Positions 16,568 through 26,365 are shown, counted from the first letter of the stretch. The stretch is 45,811 bases of DNA from Aestuariivirgaceae bacterium (GCA_028282065.1 JANQIR010000259.1:1-45811), one strand, 5' to 3'. Notes: generated from the sequence alone by a model not told the origin. Program-made: numbers and translations.

Positions 16568-18046
16568 ATGGAAAGCCTAAGGCTGGGGGCAGAACAGCGT
16601 TCTCTGTTTACCGTCGTGACGGGCATTGCCTTCCTGATCGCAGCGGTCGCCATCATTGTCGGCTTTTCGGTTTACTATGCGGCACAGGATATCGACGCGC
16701 GGGCTATTCACCGGCAATCGGTCAGCGTCAGCCGGGTTTTAAAGTCATTGCCCGAGCAAAATGGCCGCGACTTGAGATCGTTTGCGCAGTGGAACGATGC
16801 GTTCGCCAATACTGGTGGGCACGCCAATCCCGAGTGGATCCGCGGCAATTTGATGGCCGAACTTCACCGGCGGCTGGGTTACACCGCGACCGCCGTAATG
16901 ACCTATGACGGCGCTCTGATCGAGACTGCTATCAATGGTCGGCGCGTCGACCATACCAGACTGGATAAGTTGCTCGACGTTTCAGAAGACGCCAGACACT
17001 CCATCCATCGTCTGGTGGTAAGCGGACAGTTCACTGGCAAAGGTGAACGTGACATCGTTATTCTCAATGATGGCGAAGCGGTCTACCGCAGGGTGCACCG
17101 TCTAACGATATGGAACGGTCAACCGGCGTTATTCCAGATGGCGACGATTTTGCCCCGCAGCGGAAGCTGGCAAAGTCTACAAACCCCACCCTTGCTGGTT
17201 GCTGTACTCCCGCTCACAAACGATTTCATGACGCAGGCCGGCGTTAATCTCGGCATTTTGGATCTTCGGTGGGCGCAGGCCGGCGAGACGCCCGGCGCGG
17301 CACGTCTGGACGTCAAATCTTCGAACGGCGACATTCTGGGGACACTGGTCTGGCGGGCGGCACTTCCAGGCTCGCAAATGATGGCCAAGTCTCGGCTTGG
17401 CTTTGTCGCAGCATTTTTGCTTCTAGTCTGGATCGGTGCGGTTGCGGCCTATCACTCCTATCGGCACATACGGCAACTCGCCCGCGAAAAGGCCCGCGCC
17501 GAGTTTCTGGCGAATTACGATCAGTTGACCGGGATTGCCAACCGACGCGTCTTCAACGATCACATGGACCGGTTTTTCGACGGGACCCTCGGCAAGGACA
17601 GCTTGGCATTCCTGGCCATAGACCTGGATTACTTTAAACAGATCAACGACAAGATGGGGCATGCGACAGGCGATGAGGTGCTTAAGACCATCGCGCAGCG
17701 TTTGCAGGAAGGCGCCGGCACCGATAGCCTGGCAGCCAGACTGGGCGGTGATGAATTTGCCGTGCTTGCAGCAAACCTCGATTTAGATGAGGCCGAGGCC
17801 CTGGCCGGCCGGCTCTGCAAAGCTATCGCAGAGCCTGTGAGAACCTCCGACGGTCGGTGCGTTTATGCTTCAGCATCGATCGGTGTTGCCGTCTCTCCCT
17901 GGCAGGCAAAGAGTGCGAAGGACCTGAAATGCAGAGCCGACATCGCCCTCTATGAGGTCAAGAATGGCGGACGGTCATTTGCGCTGATGTTCGAGTCTGC
18001 CATGGAATTGCGCTCAAAGGCCCGCGAGATGGGCCGCGTGGCTTGA
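16568..18046 (+). CDS. membrane-bound diguanylate cyclase with CHASE4-like sensor
   Basis: GGDEF enzymes make c-di-GMP from two GTP. The 492-residue protein has a membrane segment at about 13-36, a periplasmic sensor of about 240 residues with the CHASE4-like WNDAF motif (75-79), a second membrane segment at about 277-294, and a C-terminal GGDEF domain with intact GGDEF (393-397). The RxxD inhibitory site expected before GGDEF is missing (AGTD/GTDS in its place), so product feedback is probably absent. The ATG follows AGGTGG. It lies between mlaF and radA, a place usually without this gene. Confidence 0.9.
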   Translation: MESLRLGAEQRSLFTVVTGIAFLIAAVAIIVGFSVYYAAQDIDARAIHRQSVSVSRVLKSLPEQNGRDLRSFAQWNDAFANTGGHANPEWIRGNLMAELHRRLGYTATAVMTYDGALIETAINGRRVDHTRLDKLLDVSEDARHSIHRLVVSGQFTGKGERDIVILNDGEAVYRRVHRLTIWNGQPALFQMATILPRSGSWQSLQTPPLLVAVLPLTNDFMTQAGVNLGILDLRWAQAGETPGAARLDVKSSNGDILGTLVWRAALPGSQMMAKSRLGFVAAFLLLVWIGAVAAYHSYRHIRQLAREKARAEFLANYDQLTGIANRRVFNDHMDRFFDGTLGKDSLAFLAIDLDYFKQINDKMGHATGDEVLKTIAQRLQEGAGTDSLAARLGGDEFAVLAANLDLDEAEALAGRLCKAIAEPVRTSDGRCVYASASIGVAVSPWQAKSAKDLKCRADIALYEVKNGGRSFALMFESAMELRSKAREMGRVA

Positions 18047-18193
18047 GCGGCCACAGGGCTTGAAGCGCAGTAAACCGCACCATTCGACGTCTGTCGAGGG
18101 AACTGCCGCCACACCAATTCATCACCACGCAGACCGGCCAATTACAGTTCTCTGGCTAAAGATCGCGTCTGCATAATAGTTTCCAGCGAGCGC

Positions 18194-18213
18194 AAGGACA
18201 CAATTTTGTCCTT
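18194..18213. repeat. inverted repeat, candidate operator
   Basis: AAGGACA (18194-18200) and TGTCCTT (18207-18213) are perfect complements around six bases. The core ACAATTTTGTCC (18200-18211) recurs with one change at 18297-18308. The pair of sites about 97 bases apart, upstream of a single gene, suggests a dimeric regulator. Confidence 0.45.
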
Positions 18214-18296
18214 TGAATCTTCTTTTGTATTCTCCGAATGTTGCCAACCGGCTCTTTGAGGCATCAAAGCTACATGACGTTTCTCCGGCGGGCTTG

Positions 18297-18308
18297 ACAA
18301 TTGTGTCC
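18297..18308. repeat. second copy of the candidate operator
   Basis: ACAATTGTGTCC matches 11 of 12 bases of 18200-18211 and contains the palindrome ACAATTGT. It overlaps the TTGACA hexamer at 18294-18299, so a bound regulator could block a promoter there. Confidence 0.4.
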
Positions 18309-18351
18309 ATCGGCCGCCGCCAAGCCAATTTGGAGGGAAGGGAAAATCTTG

Positions 18352-19590
18352 ATGCTTGGCAAGAATTTGCGTCTTAGTTTGAAATTTAAGAACATCTTCC
18401 TGGTTCTTGCGTTTGTGTGCGTCTCGGCGCCTGCAATCACGCTTGCGTACGCTCCGTACATGCCGCGTCTCATTGCAGAAGGGTATCCGGCTCTCATTTG
18501 GCCCGCAGAGGGTGAATTTGCCTTGGTACCAGGCATCTCACAGTCTGGAACACTCAAGACAGACGTCGACACCGTGATCTTCGATCCGAAGGGGCGGCAA
18601 CTATTCAACGACAAACAGGGAAAGGCGCTGCTTATCTTTAAGGGTGATTCAATCAGATTTGAACACTACGCCGCTGGATATAATTCCCAGACCAAGTTCA
18701 ACTCGTACTCTATGGTGAAAAGTCTTGTCGGCGCGCTCGTTTTGCGCGCAGTCGCCGATGGCCGGATCAAGCGCCTTGGCGATCCAGTGGGAGTTTACCT
18801 CACAGAGCTGAGTCGTACTGAGATTGGCGCGCTTTCCATTGATGAAATTATGCGTATGAGGAGCGGGATAGTGTTTAAGCCCGACGGCGCAAAATCGCCA
18901 ACGGGAAGCGGCCGAAAAGACTTCAAACAAACAAAGTACAACCCGTTCGGGCCGGTTGCCCAACTTCACATGCTTGGCCTAGATGCAGTTGCCGGCAAGC
19001 TTCGAGTGGACCCGCAGCAAAGGGGCAAATACAACTACCAAAACCTGAATACTGCAATACTCGGCCATTTGATTTCGAGGGTCTATAGTGCACCGCTCGC
19101 AACGGTTCTCAATGATCTGATTTGGGTGAAGGCAGGCGCACAACCGGCTCACTGGCGCAAGTATGGGGAACACCTTCCGGTGTCTGCTTACTGTTGTTTG
19201 TATGCCACTGCACGAGACTGGCTGCGGATCGGCAACTTTCTCGCGAACAACGGGTCCGGCAAACACCCCTTCCTACCTCGGCCACTTTGGCGGAAATTCT
19301 TCGGGTTCGATCTTTCTGCGCAGGACGTGCGCCGCGGCAGCTACGGATTGCACGTCTATCACGATGTGTTGGATCGGCGCGGCGAGATGCTGCATGGAAG
19401 GTTTACCTACATGTTCGGCAGCAAGGGGCAGATCGTATACATGGTCCCGGAAGAGAATCTTGTTGTGGTGAGATTTGGCGAGCAAATACAACTTCTGCAT
19501 TCCACGCTTTATGCCGCATGGAGGACAATTTCGGGAACGAGGGCTCAGCACCATCGCAAGCTCGACGCGGCCGAATTGCTCGATTACTAG
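18352..19590 (+). CDS. secreted or membrane-anchored serine hydrolase, beta-lactamase/penicillin-binding (class C) fold
   Basis: The 412-residue protein has an N-terminal hydrophobic segment (about 14-34) after a basic start, then a serine hydrolase domain. The catalytic SxxK motif is Ser120-Met-Val-Lys123, the second motif is Tyr229-x-Asn231, and an HGR in the C-terminal part may replace the KTG triad. It resembles Pfam beta-lactamase (PF00144) proteins such as 6-aminohexanoate-dimer hydrolase-like enzymes and esterases. The ATG at 18352 follows a purine-rich GGAGGGAAGGG. The substrate is unknown. Together with the GGDEF gene it interrupts the mlaF-radA order. Confidence 0.85.
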   Translation: MLGKNLRLSLKFKNIFLVLAFVCVSAPAITLAYAPYMPRLIAEGYPALIWPAEGEFALVPGISQSGTLKTDVDTVIFDPKGRQLFNDKQGKALLIFKGDSIRFEHYAAGYNSQTKFNSYSMVKSLVGALVLRAVADGRIKRLGDPVGVYLTELSRTEIGALSIDEIMRMRSGIVFKPDGAKSPTGSGRKDFKQTKYNPFGPVAQLHMLGLDAVAGKLRVDPQQRGKYNYQNLNTAILGHLISRVYSAPLATVLNDLIWVKAGAQPAHWRKYGEHLPVSAYCCLYATARDWLRIGNFLANNGSGKHPFLPRPLWRKFFGFDLSAQDVRRGSYGLHVYHDVLDRRGEMLHGRFTYMFGSKGQIVYMVPEENLVVVRFGEQIQLLHSTLYAAWRTISGTRAQHHRKLDAAELLDY

Positions 19591-19622
19591 TTTACGCCAC
19601 ATCCACTGTTGGAAGGTGATTC

Positions 19623-21014
19623 ATGGCACGGCCCGCCTCTGTCTACATCTGCCAGGCCTGCGGCGCGACGGCTGCAAAGTGGTCGGGCAAGTGCGACAAT
19701 TGCGGTGAGTGGAATACGCTGACCCAAGAAGCCCTGCCCGCTCCGGTGAGCGGTGCGCGCGGGTCCAGCTTGCCTGCCGGGCGGGCCACAGCGCTGACCG
19801 GCCTGAAGGGCGATGAACCGGAACCTCAGCGGATCGAAACCGGGATTGCCGAACTTGACAGAGTGGCAGGCGGCGGATTCGTTCCAGGATCCGGCGTGCT
19901 TATCGGTGGCGACCCGGGCATTGGCAAGTCAACATTGCTGCTGCAGGCCATGGCCCGGCTGGCGCAAAAGGGACACCGGGTCATATACGTATCGGGCGAG
20001 GAGGCTATTGCGCAAATCCGGCTGCGTGCGTCCCGGCTCGGTGTCAGCGATCAACCTGTGTTGCTGGCATCTGAGACCAACGTGTCGGACATATTGGCCA
20101 CATTGGCCGAAGGGGGCGCTCCGGCCGTCACGGTCATCGATTCGGTACAGACACTGTGGTCGCCGGTCGTCGAAGCCGCGCCGGGAACCGTGTCTCAACT
20201 GCGCGCCGGGGCCGAAGCGTTGGTGCGTTTTGCCAAGCAGCGCGGATCAACAGTGCTGCTGGTCGGCCACGTGACAAAGGACGGACAGATCGCCGGACCG
20301 AAAGTAGTCGAGCACATGGTCGACACGGTGCTCTATTTCGAGGGGGACCGGGGCCATCAGTTCCGTATCCTGCGAGCGGTCAAGAACCGGTTCGGACCGA
20401 CCGACGAGATCGGCGTATTCGAAATGTCGGACAAGGGGCTTGAGGAAGTCGCCGACCCTTCTGGCATACTGATGGCCGCCCGCGACACCGAAAGCGCGGG
20501 CTCGGCTGTCTTTGCCGGGCTGGAAGGTACACGGCCGCTTCTCATGGAGATCCAGGCCCTCGTCTCGCCGTCCACGCTGGCGACACCCCGGCGCGCCGTC
20601 GTTGGCTGGGACCAGAGCCGCCTTGCCATGATCCTGGCCGTGTTGGAAGCCAGAGCCGGCATCTCCATTGGTGCAAACGACGTCTACCTCAATGTCGTCG
20701 GCGGTATCCGGATCCGCGAACCGGCTGCCGACCTTGCCGTTGCTGCGGCACTGATTTCCTCAATGACCGGAAGCCCCCTACCCGCCAGCGCAGTCATGTT
20801 CGGCGAAGTGGCCCTATCCGGATCAATCCGGCCGGTTAGCCAGACCGCGCAGCGGCTTAAGGAAGCCGCGAAGCTGGGTCTTGATCTCGCTGTCATCCCG
20901 GCCGGCAGCGATGCTGCTGCACCAAAAGGCATGCGCCTCAAGCAGATCGGCGGCGTCGCAGAACTCACCGCCTGGGCCGCGTCCCTGTCGGCTGGGAACA
21001 AGCGGACCGACTAA
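19623..21014 (+). CDS. radA: DNA repair protein RadA
   Basis: RadA is a RecA-like helicase that extends recombination intermediates. The 463-residue protein has an N-terminal C4 zinc finger (Cys10, Cys13, Cys24, Cys27), Walker A GGDPGIGKS (95-103), the RadA-specific KNRFG motif, and a C-terminal Lon-like fold with GGIRIREPAADLAVAAAL. The ATG at 19623 follows GGAAGGTG. cvpA and purF come next, as in many alphaproteobacteria. Confidence 0.97.
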   Translation: MARPASVYICQACGATAAKWSGKCDNCGEWNTLTQEALPAPVSGARGSSLPAGRATALTGLKGDEPEPQRIETGIAELDRVAGGGFVPGSGVLIGGDPGIGKSTLLLQAMARLAQKGHRVIYVSGEEAIAQIRLRASRLGVSDQPVLLASETNVSDILATLAEGGAPAVTVIDSVQTLWSPVVEAAPGTVSQLRAGAEALVRFAKQRGSTVLLVGHVTKDGQIAGPKVVEHMVDTVLYFEGDRGHQFRILRAVKNRFGPTDEIGVFEMSDKGLEEVADPSGILMAARDTESAGSAVFAGLEGTRPLLMEIQALVSPSTLATPRRAVVGWDQSRLAMILAVLEARAGISIGANDVYLNVVGGIRIREPAADLAVAAALISSMTGSPLPASAVMFGEVALSGSIRPVSQTAQRLKEAAKLGLDLAVIPAGSDAAAPKGMRLKQIGGVAELTAWAASLSAGNKRTD

Positions 21015-21179
21015 CACAAATCAGGTGCGGCAGGCATCAAGGCGCAATTAACCTGGTGGCGTGGAATTGGCCGGCTGTTGCCGACAAATCCTGGACAAGC
21101 TTTCGGCAAATATTGATTTTATCGCTATAAGCGTGCAAAGCGTTAGTGGCCGCGCTGAACTATATGGAGCCTGAGCCTG

Positions 21180-21860
21180 ATGCCGTTTCAACTGCTTGAC
21201 CTCATTTTAGCGGGAATCATGCTCGTATCCGGCCTTTTGGCGCTGATGCGGGGCTTTACACGCGAGGTATTGTCTCTTGTCGCCTGGGGTGCGGCTGCGG
21301 TTGCGGCGCTTGCCGCCTACTTCACACCGGAATTGCGCCAACTCGCCAATCAGTACCTGCAGCCAGAGATTGTCGCCACTATCGCTCTGTGCGCCAGCGC
21401 TTTTCTGATCGTTCTGGTGGTCATGTCCCTGGTTAGTGTAAAGCTGGCGGACCTTGTGCTGGACTCCGCCGCCGGACCGGTGGACCGCACGCTGGGGTTC
21501 ATCTACGGCCTGGGCCGCGGGTTGCTGCTGGTGGTCATTGCATACCTGTTCTACGTCTGGCTGATTCCACCGAAGAATCACGAAGACTGGATTCGCACAG
21601 CCCGCAGCCAGCCAATGATCGAATCCGTGGGGCAGTTCGTCATCTCGTTCCTGCCGCCGGACATTGCGGAAACGCTTAAAAGTAAAACCTATATCGGTTC
21701 GCAAGAGAGTTCGTCAGACAATACCGGTGCTGACTCACAGACCAATGAAGGGTATAAGTCCAACGCGCGCCAGGGTATCGATCAACTCATTCAGAGCACT
21801 CAAGGCGGGCGACAGGGCGGTCAATCAACAACACCGGACGCGCAGAGCGGACAGAATTGA
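21180..21860 (+). CDS. cvpA: CvpA family membrane protein
   Basis: The 226-residue product has four hydrophobic segments in its first 130 or so residues, starting MPFQLLDLILAGIMLVSG, and the family motif RGFTREVLSL near residue 24, followed by a polar, Gln/Ser-rich tail. CvpA is needed for colicin V production in E. coli and has been linked to envelope stress and purine supply; its mechanism is not settled. Its stop overlaps the TTG start of purF, giving tight coupling. Confidence 0.92.
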   Translation: MPFQLLDLILAGIMLVSGLLALMRGFTREVLSLVAWGAAAVAALAAYFTPELRQLANQYLQPEIVATIALCASAFLIVLVVMSLVSVKLADLVLDSAAGPVDRTLGFIYGLGRGLLLVVIAYLFYVWLIPPKNHEDWIRTARSQPMIESVGQFVISFLPPDIAETLKSKTYIGSQESSSDNTGADSQTNEGYKSNARQGIDQLIQSTQGGRQGGQSTTPDAQSGQN

Positions 21861-23302
21861 CATATTTAGACGACGATCGGTTGCGTGAAGAGTGCGGCGT
21901 TTTCGGGGTTTTCGGCCACGATGATGCCGCCGCGCTTACGGCATTGGGCATGCATGCCCTGCAACACCGCGGTCAGGAGGCCGCAGGCATTGTGTCCTTT
22001 GACGGCGAGAGGTTCCATTCCGAACGCCGGATGGGCCTTGTCGGTGACGGCTTTTCCAAGCCGGCCACCATTGCCCGGCTGACCGGCCGGTCCGCAATCG
22101 GCCATGTACGTTATTCGACCACGGGCGAAACGGTCCTGCGCAATGTGCAGCCATTGTTTGCAGAGCTCGCCGCTGGCGGGTTTGCAGTCTGTCACAACGG
22201 CAATATCACCAACGGATTGACATTGCGTCGTGAGCTCATTGCCAATGGCGCGATCTGCCAGTCAACGTCAGACACCGAAGCTATCCTGCATCTCGTTGCG
22301 CGCTCTACCAAGCCACGCATCATGGACCGCTTTATCGATGCGCTCAGATCACTTGAGGGCGCCTACTCGCTGGTGGCGCTTACCAACAAGAAAATGATCG
22401 GCGCGCGAGATCCGCTGGGCATCCGCCCGCTTGTGCTGGGTGAATTGAACGGTGCATATATTCTTGCCTCGGAAACCTGTGCGCTCGATATAATCGGGGC
22501 GAGCTTCATTCGCGAAATCGAGAATGGCGAAGTTGTGGTCATAACTGACGGGGGCATCGAGTCCCTCAAACCGTTTCCAAAGACGGCAGCCCGACCGTGC
22601 ATCTTCGAGTATGTCTATTTTTCAAGGCCGGACAGCGTACTCGGCGGACGGCAGGTCTATGACGTGCGGAAGGCGATGGGGCAGGAGCTGGCCAAGGAAT
22701 CGCCTTGCGAGGCAGATGTGGTCATCCCGGTGCCGGATTCAGGTGTTCCGGCCGCACTCGGATTTGCGCAAGCCGGCGGTATTCCCTTTGAACTGGGCAT
22801 CATTCGCAACCACTATGTCGGACGCACCTTTATTGAGCCGACTCAGCAGATCCGCGCGCTCGGCGTCAAACTTAAACATAACGCGAACCGTGCGGCGATC
22901 GACGGCAAGCGAATCGTGCTGCTGGATGATTCCATCGTACGTGGCACAACTTCGGTGAAAATCGTTCAAATGATGCGCGAGGCCGGGGCCCGCGAAGTAC
23001 ATATGCGGGTCGCCAGTCCGCCGATCATACATCCGGACTTTTATGGAATAGACACGCCGGAACAACGCGCGCTTCTGGCAGCCACGCACACACTTGAAGA
23101 GATGCGCGAATATATCGGCGTTGAATCTCTGGCGTTCCTGTCGATCGATGGCATCTACCGTGCAGTTGGTTATGAGGGCCGCGATCCGGTTCGCCCGCAA
23201 TTCACAGATCACTGTTTCACAGGTGACTATCCCACAGCCCTGACCGATCAGAACGGCCAACGGGTTTCTCATCAGCTTTCCCTGCTTGCCGAAGCCGGTT
23301 AG
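21857..23302 (+). CDS. purF: amidophosphoribosyltransferase
   Basis: PurF makes phosphoribosylamine from PRPP and glutamine, the first committed step of purine synthesis. The 481-residue protein has a short propeptide of 12 residues before the nucleophile Cys13 (ECGVFG), an N-terminal Ntn glutaminase domain (HRGQEAAG, HNGNITN), and the PRPP-binding loop VLLDDSIVRGTTS. The start is TTG at 21857, four bases inside cvpA; no ATG or GTG is available before the catalytic cysteine. Weak TTG initiation coupled to cvpA is noteworthy. Confidence 0.96.
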   Translation: MTYLDDDRLREECGVFGVFGHDDAAALTALGMHALQHRGQEAAGIVSFDGERFHSERRMGLVGDGFSKPATIARLTGRSAIGHVRYSTTGETVLRNVQPLFAELAAGGFAVCHNGNITNGLTLRRELIANGAICQSTSDTEAILHLVARSTKPRIMDRFIDALRSLEGAYSLVALTNKKMIGARDPLGIRPLVLGELNGAYILASETCALDIIGASFIREIENGEVVVITDGGIESLKPFPKTAARPCIFEYVYFSRPDSVLGGRQVYDVRKAMGQELAKESPCEADVVIPVPDSGVPAALGFAQAGGIPFELGIIRNHYVGRTFIEPTQQIRALGVKLKHNANRAAIDGKRIVLLDDSIVRGTTSVKIVQMMREAGAREVHMRVASPPIIHPDFYGIDTPEQRALLAATHTLEEMREYIGVESLAFLSIDGIYRAVGYEGRDPVRPQFTDHCFTGDYPTALTDQNGQRVSHQLSLLAEAG

Positions 23303-23320
23303 CGATCTGGTATTTCTGAC

Positions 23321-24031
23321 ATGAGCCAGCTTCTCAAAGACCGGGTCGCGGTGGTGACCGGAGCCTCTCGCGGGATCGGATTCGCGCTTGCAAAACGGCT
23401 GGCGGCCGAAGGCGCGCATATTGTTGCCATTGCACGGACGCAAGGCGGGCTGGAAGAACTGGACGACACCATTCGTGAATGCGGCGGCAGCACAACCCTG
23501 GTGCCGCTGGATTTAAAGGACTTCGACGCGATCGACCGGCTGGGCGCGGCGGTACACGGGCGCTGGGGGCGCTTGGATGTACTGGTTGCGAATGCGGGCA
23601 TATTGGGTAAGCTGACACCAATCGGCCATCTTGACCCGAAGGTATGGGATGATTTGCTTGCGGTGAACTTGACTGCAAACTGGCGTCTGATCCGATCGCT
23701 CGATCCCCTGCTGCGCGCATCCGATGCCGGGCGCGCCGTTTTCGTGTCATCGGGGGCCGCTCGCATCTTCAAGGCCTATTGGGGCGGTTACGCGGTGAGC
23801 AAGGCCGGGCTTGAGGCACTCGCACACAGCTATGCAGCGGAAGTGCAGTCCAGCAGCGTCAGGGTGAACCTATTCAATCCCGGACCCGTGGCGACGCGCA
23901 TGAGGGCGCAAGCCATGCCAGGTGAAGACCCCAGCTCTCTGCCCCATCCAGACGCTGTTGCCGATGCGGTGGTTCCTCTTTGCCTGCCGGGCTTTACCGG
24001 GAACGGTACACTGGTGAGCTTTGCGGCTTGA
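23321..24031 (+). CDS. short-chain dehydrogenase/reductase
   Basis: The 236-residue protein is a classical SDR: the cofactor motif TGASRGIG at 13-20, NAG at 91-93, structural Asn116, Ser143 or Ser144, and the catalytic pair Tyr157 and Lys161 (YAVSK). The residue after the second strand (AR at 39-40) suggests NADPH preference. It follows purF by 18 bases, a neighbour pair seen in several Rhizobiales. Substrate unknown; it is not necessarily a FabG. Confidence 0.9.
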   Translation: MSQLLKDRVAVVTGASRGIGFALAKRLAAEGAHIVAIARTQGGLEELDDTIRECGGSTTLVPLDLKDFDAIDRLGAAVHGRWGRLDVLVANAGILGKLTPIGHLDPKVWDDLLAVNLTANWRLIRSLDPLLRASDAGRAVFVSSGAARIFKAYWGGYAVSKAGLEALAHSYAAEVQSSSVRVNLFNPGPVATRMRAQAMPGEDPSSLPHPDAVADAVVPLCLPGFTGNGTLVSFAA

Positions 24032-24103
24032 TCCTATCGGAACAAGGTCAGGGAAAGCGCTGCGACTGACAAAATGTACACTCGGCAACCGGGTTTTGGC
24101 AGC

Positions 24104-26365
24104 TCAGGCAGTCTTGACCCACAGCTCTTCCTCACCCCAACCGGTGATAAGGTCCGGAATCGCTTCTGTGGCGATCGGCTTGGAAAACAGATACCCTTGC
24201 AGAGAATCGCAGCCCAATTCGTGCAGCAATCTCGCCTGATCGGCAGTTTCCACACCCTCGGCGACAACATGTTTGTTCAAGTTCTTGGCCAGCGAGATAA
24301 TCGCCCTGACGATTGCCAGGCTTTCTGCATCATCCGGAAGCACGCTGATAAATGAACGGTCGATCTTGATTCGATCTACACGGAACTCACGCAGATGCGT
24401 AAGCGACGCGTACCCTGTGCCGAAGTCATCCAAATCTATCTGCACACCATTTTCGCTCAACAAGACAAGCGCTGCGGCAATCTTGGCGCGATCCTTGGAC
24501 AACAACACCCCTTCAGTAATTTCCACACACAGACTACCTGGCGGAATCTGGTTTTGCTCCAGCAAGTCCAACAGCGTTTCGGCAAATCCCTCCGTACGGA
24601 TCTGATCGGATGAAATGTTCAATGACACAACACCGTAGTCCAATCCGGCCCGGCTCCATTCCGCCATTTGTTTTATGGCCGAAACCGCCATCAGGTGACC
24701 GATTTCGCAGGACAGGTCCTTGTCGTCCAACGCGGCCTGAAAGAACCCCGGAGGAACGACCTGACCATCTGGCTTGCGCCAGCGGACCAGAGCTTCGAAG
24801 CCTTCCAACTTATGATCACTGGCGCGGACAAGCGCCTGATAATAAGGAAAAATCTGCCGTTCGGAAATGGCTTGGCTTATCGCATTGAGTACGCGATGTC
24901 GCTCCGACAGAAGGATCTCCATGCCCGGATCAAAAAAGGCAAACCGAGACCGGCCGGCGTTCTTGGCCTCATAGAGCGCGATATCGGCCTTCTTCAACAG
25001 CTCCTTTTGATTACAGCCATCGCCCGGATAGACAGCGATCCCCATGCTCGCGCTGGTCATAACGTCTTCACCGTCGTGGTGGATTCCGGAACATACAGAC
25101 CGATGGATCCGTTCAGCGACTTCACCAGCAAGTGCCGGGCGCTTCAGATCAGGTAACACAATTGCAAATTCATCCCCGCCGATTCTTGCCACTGTATCTT
25201 CTTGCCGCACACAGGAGGTGAGCTTCGCAGCGAAGGATTTAAGCACCGCATCGCCGGTTTCATGTCCCAGCGTGTCATTGATCGATTTGAAGTGGTCAAC
25301 GTCGACCAGCATCAAGCCGAGGCACTGGCCGTTCTGGCCAGCACGTTCGATTGCCGCCTTCATGCGATGCTGGAACAGCTTGCGGTTGGGCAGCCCCGTA
25401 AGGTCGTCATGGGTGGCGATGTGTTCGATGTAACGTTCCCGGGTCTTTTGCTCGGTGACGTCCTGAAAGGTGCCTATCAACCGGACGACCTGATCTCCGT
25501 CACGCTCAACATCACCGATAGACTTCACCCAGCGCTCATTGCCGGCAGCCGTAATGAAAGGAACCTCAAATTCGAACGGTTCAGCCTGCTCCACGGCTTT
25601 GTTGACCACGTCGGTTACCAAATCGCGCGCCTTGCCGGGGTAATATTGCATCGCATCGTCAAGTGTCGGCCGCACCGTCGAAGGCAGTTCATGGATCCGG
25701 TAGACCTGATCGGACCACAAGACCTGCGATGAGCGCACATCCAGTTCCCAACCACCAACTCTGGCCATGCGCGAGACCTGATCGAACATCCGGTCCTTGC
25801 GCTTCAACACTGTTTGCTGAGATTTCAACTTCTCGGCCTGCTTTCGGCTGATCTCAGCGCGCCGTTCGTAGTTCATGGTCACCCGGTGCAGCATCATCTG
25901 ATCCATGCCTATATCGGCGACCAACTGGATGAGCTTCATATCGTGACTGCTAAACGTCCGTGGACGACGGTCAGCGACCAGGAGTGCTCCAAGCGGCAAG
26001 CCACCACCGACCCGCAAGGGGGCACCCAGAACAGCGCGTATCCCCCCTTCCGCCACTTGCGGAAACGCACACGCGCCCAGATCGCGAGCAACATCAGGAA
26101 TGTTCAAGCACTCATTGGATTCGACGATCAGGGCGCCGAAAGAACATTCTCTGGGAAACTCGCACATCTCCATACCGTAGGCAGCTTTGGTCCAGCTCTT
26201 TTGGTGATCCACCAAAACGAAGGCAGCCAGCGGCGTGTGAAAAATGTTGCAGACGGTACGGCATATCCGCTCAAAGCGTCCGTCGCGCTCGCCGTAGCCG
26301 TAGACAACGTTGAAGTTTTCCAACTCACTCAGACGAGATGTGTCATCAAGGCGGCTCAAGTTCAT
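24104..26365 (-). CDS. GAF-PAS-GGDEF-EAL c-di-GMP signalling protein
   Basis: This 753-residue cytoplasmic protein has a GAF domain (about 20-150), a coiled linker, a PAS domain with PAC (about 195-305, ending GTFQDVTEQK), a GGDEF domain with intact GGDEF (396-400) and RxxD inhibitory site (RQED, 387-390), and an EAL domain with EAL (524-526), NIS, EITEG, DDFGTGYASL, IKIDRSFI and AEGVET all kept. Both synthesis and hydrolysis of c-di-GMP are possible. There are no membrane segments. The ATG at 26365 is chosen; an in-frame GTG at 26395 would add ten residues. Confidence 0.92.
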   Translation of the reverse strand: MNLSRLDDTSRLSELENFNVVYGYGERDGRFERICRTVCNIFHTPLAAFVLVDHQKSWTKAAYGMEMCEFPRECSFGALIVESNECLNIPDVARDLGACAFPQVAEGGIRAVLGAPLRVGGGLPLGALLVADRRPRTFSSHDMKLIQLVADIGMDQMMLHRVTMNYERRAEISRKQAEKLKSQQTVLKRKDRMFDQVSRMARVGGWELDVRSSQVLWSDQVYRIHELPSTVRPTLDDAMQYYPGKARDLVTDVVNKAVEQAEPFEFEVPFITAAGNERWVKSIGDVERDGDQVVRLIGTFQDVTEQKTRERYIEHIATHDDLTGLPNRKLFQHRMKAAIERAGQNGQCLGLMLVDVDHFKSINDTLGHETGDAVLKSFAAKLTSCVRQEDTVARIGGDEFAIVLPDLKRPALAGEVAERIHRSVCSGIHHDGEDVMTSASMGIAVYPGDGCNQKELLKKADIALYEAKNAGRSRFAFFDPGMEILLSERHRVLNAISQAISERQIFPYYQALVRASDHKLEGFEALVRWRKPDGQVVPPGFFQAALDDKDLSCEIGHLMAVSAIKQMAEWSRAGLDYGVVSLNISSDQIRTEGFAETLLDLLEQNQIPPGSLCVEITEGVLLSKDRAKIAAALVLLSENGVQIDLDDFGTGYASLTHLREFRVDRIKIDRSFISVLPDDAESLAIVRAIISLAKNLNKHVVAEGVETADQARLLHELGCDSLQGYLFSKPIATEAIPDLITGWGEEELWVKTA

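Larger units (their letters stand above)
18047..18351. other. gene-free region before the serine hydrolase gene
   Basis: The gap of about 305 bases has no recognisable gene. Its second half holds a palindrome at 18194-18213 and a partial copy at 18297-18308, listed separately. A TTGACA (18294-18299) overlaps that second copy, but no good -10 sits at the right spacing. Confidence 0.5.
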
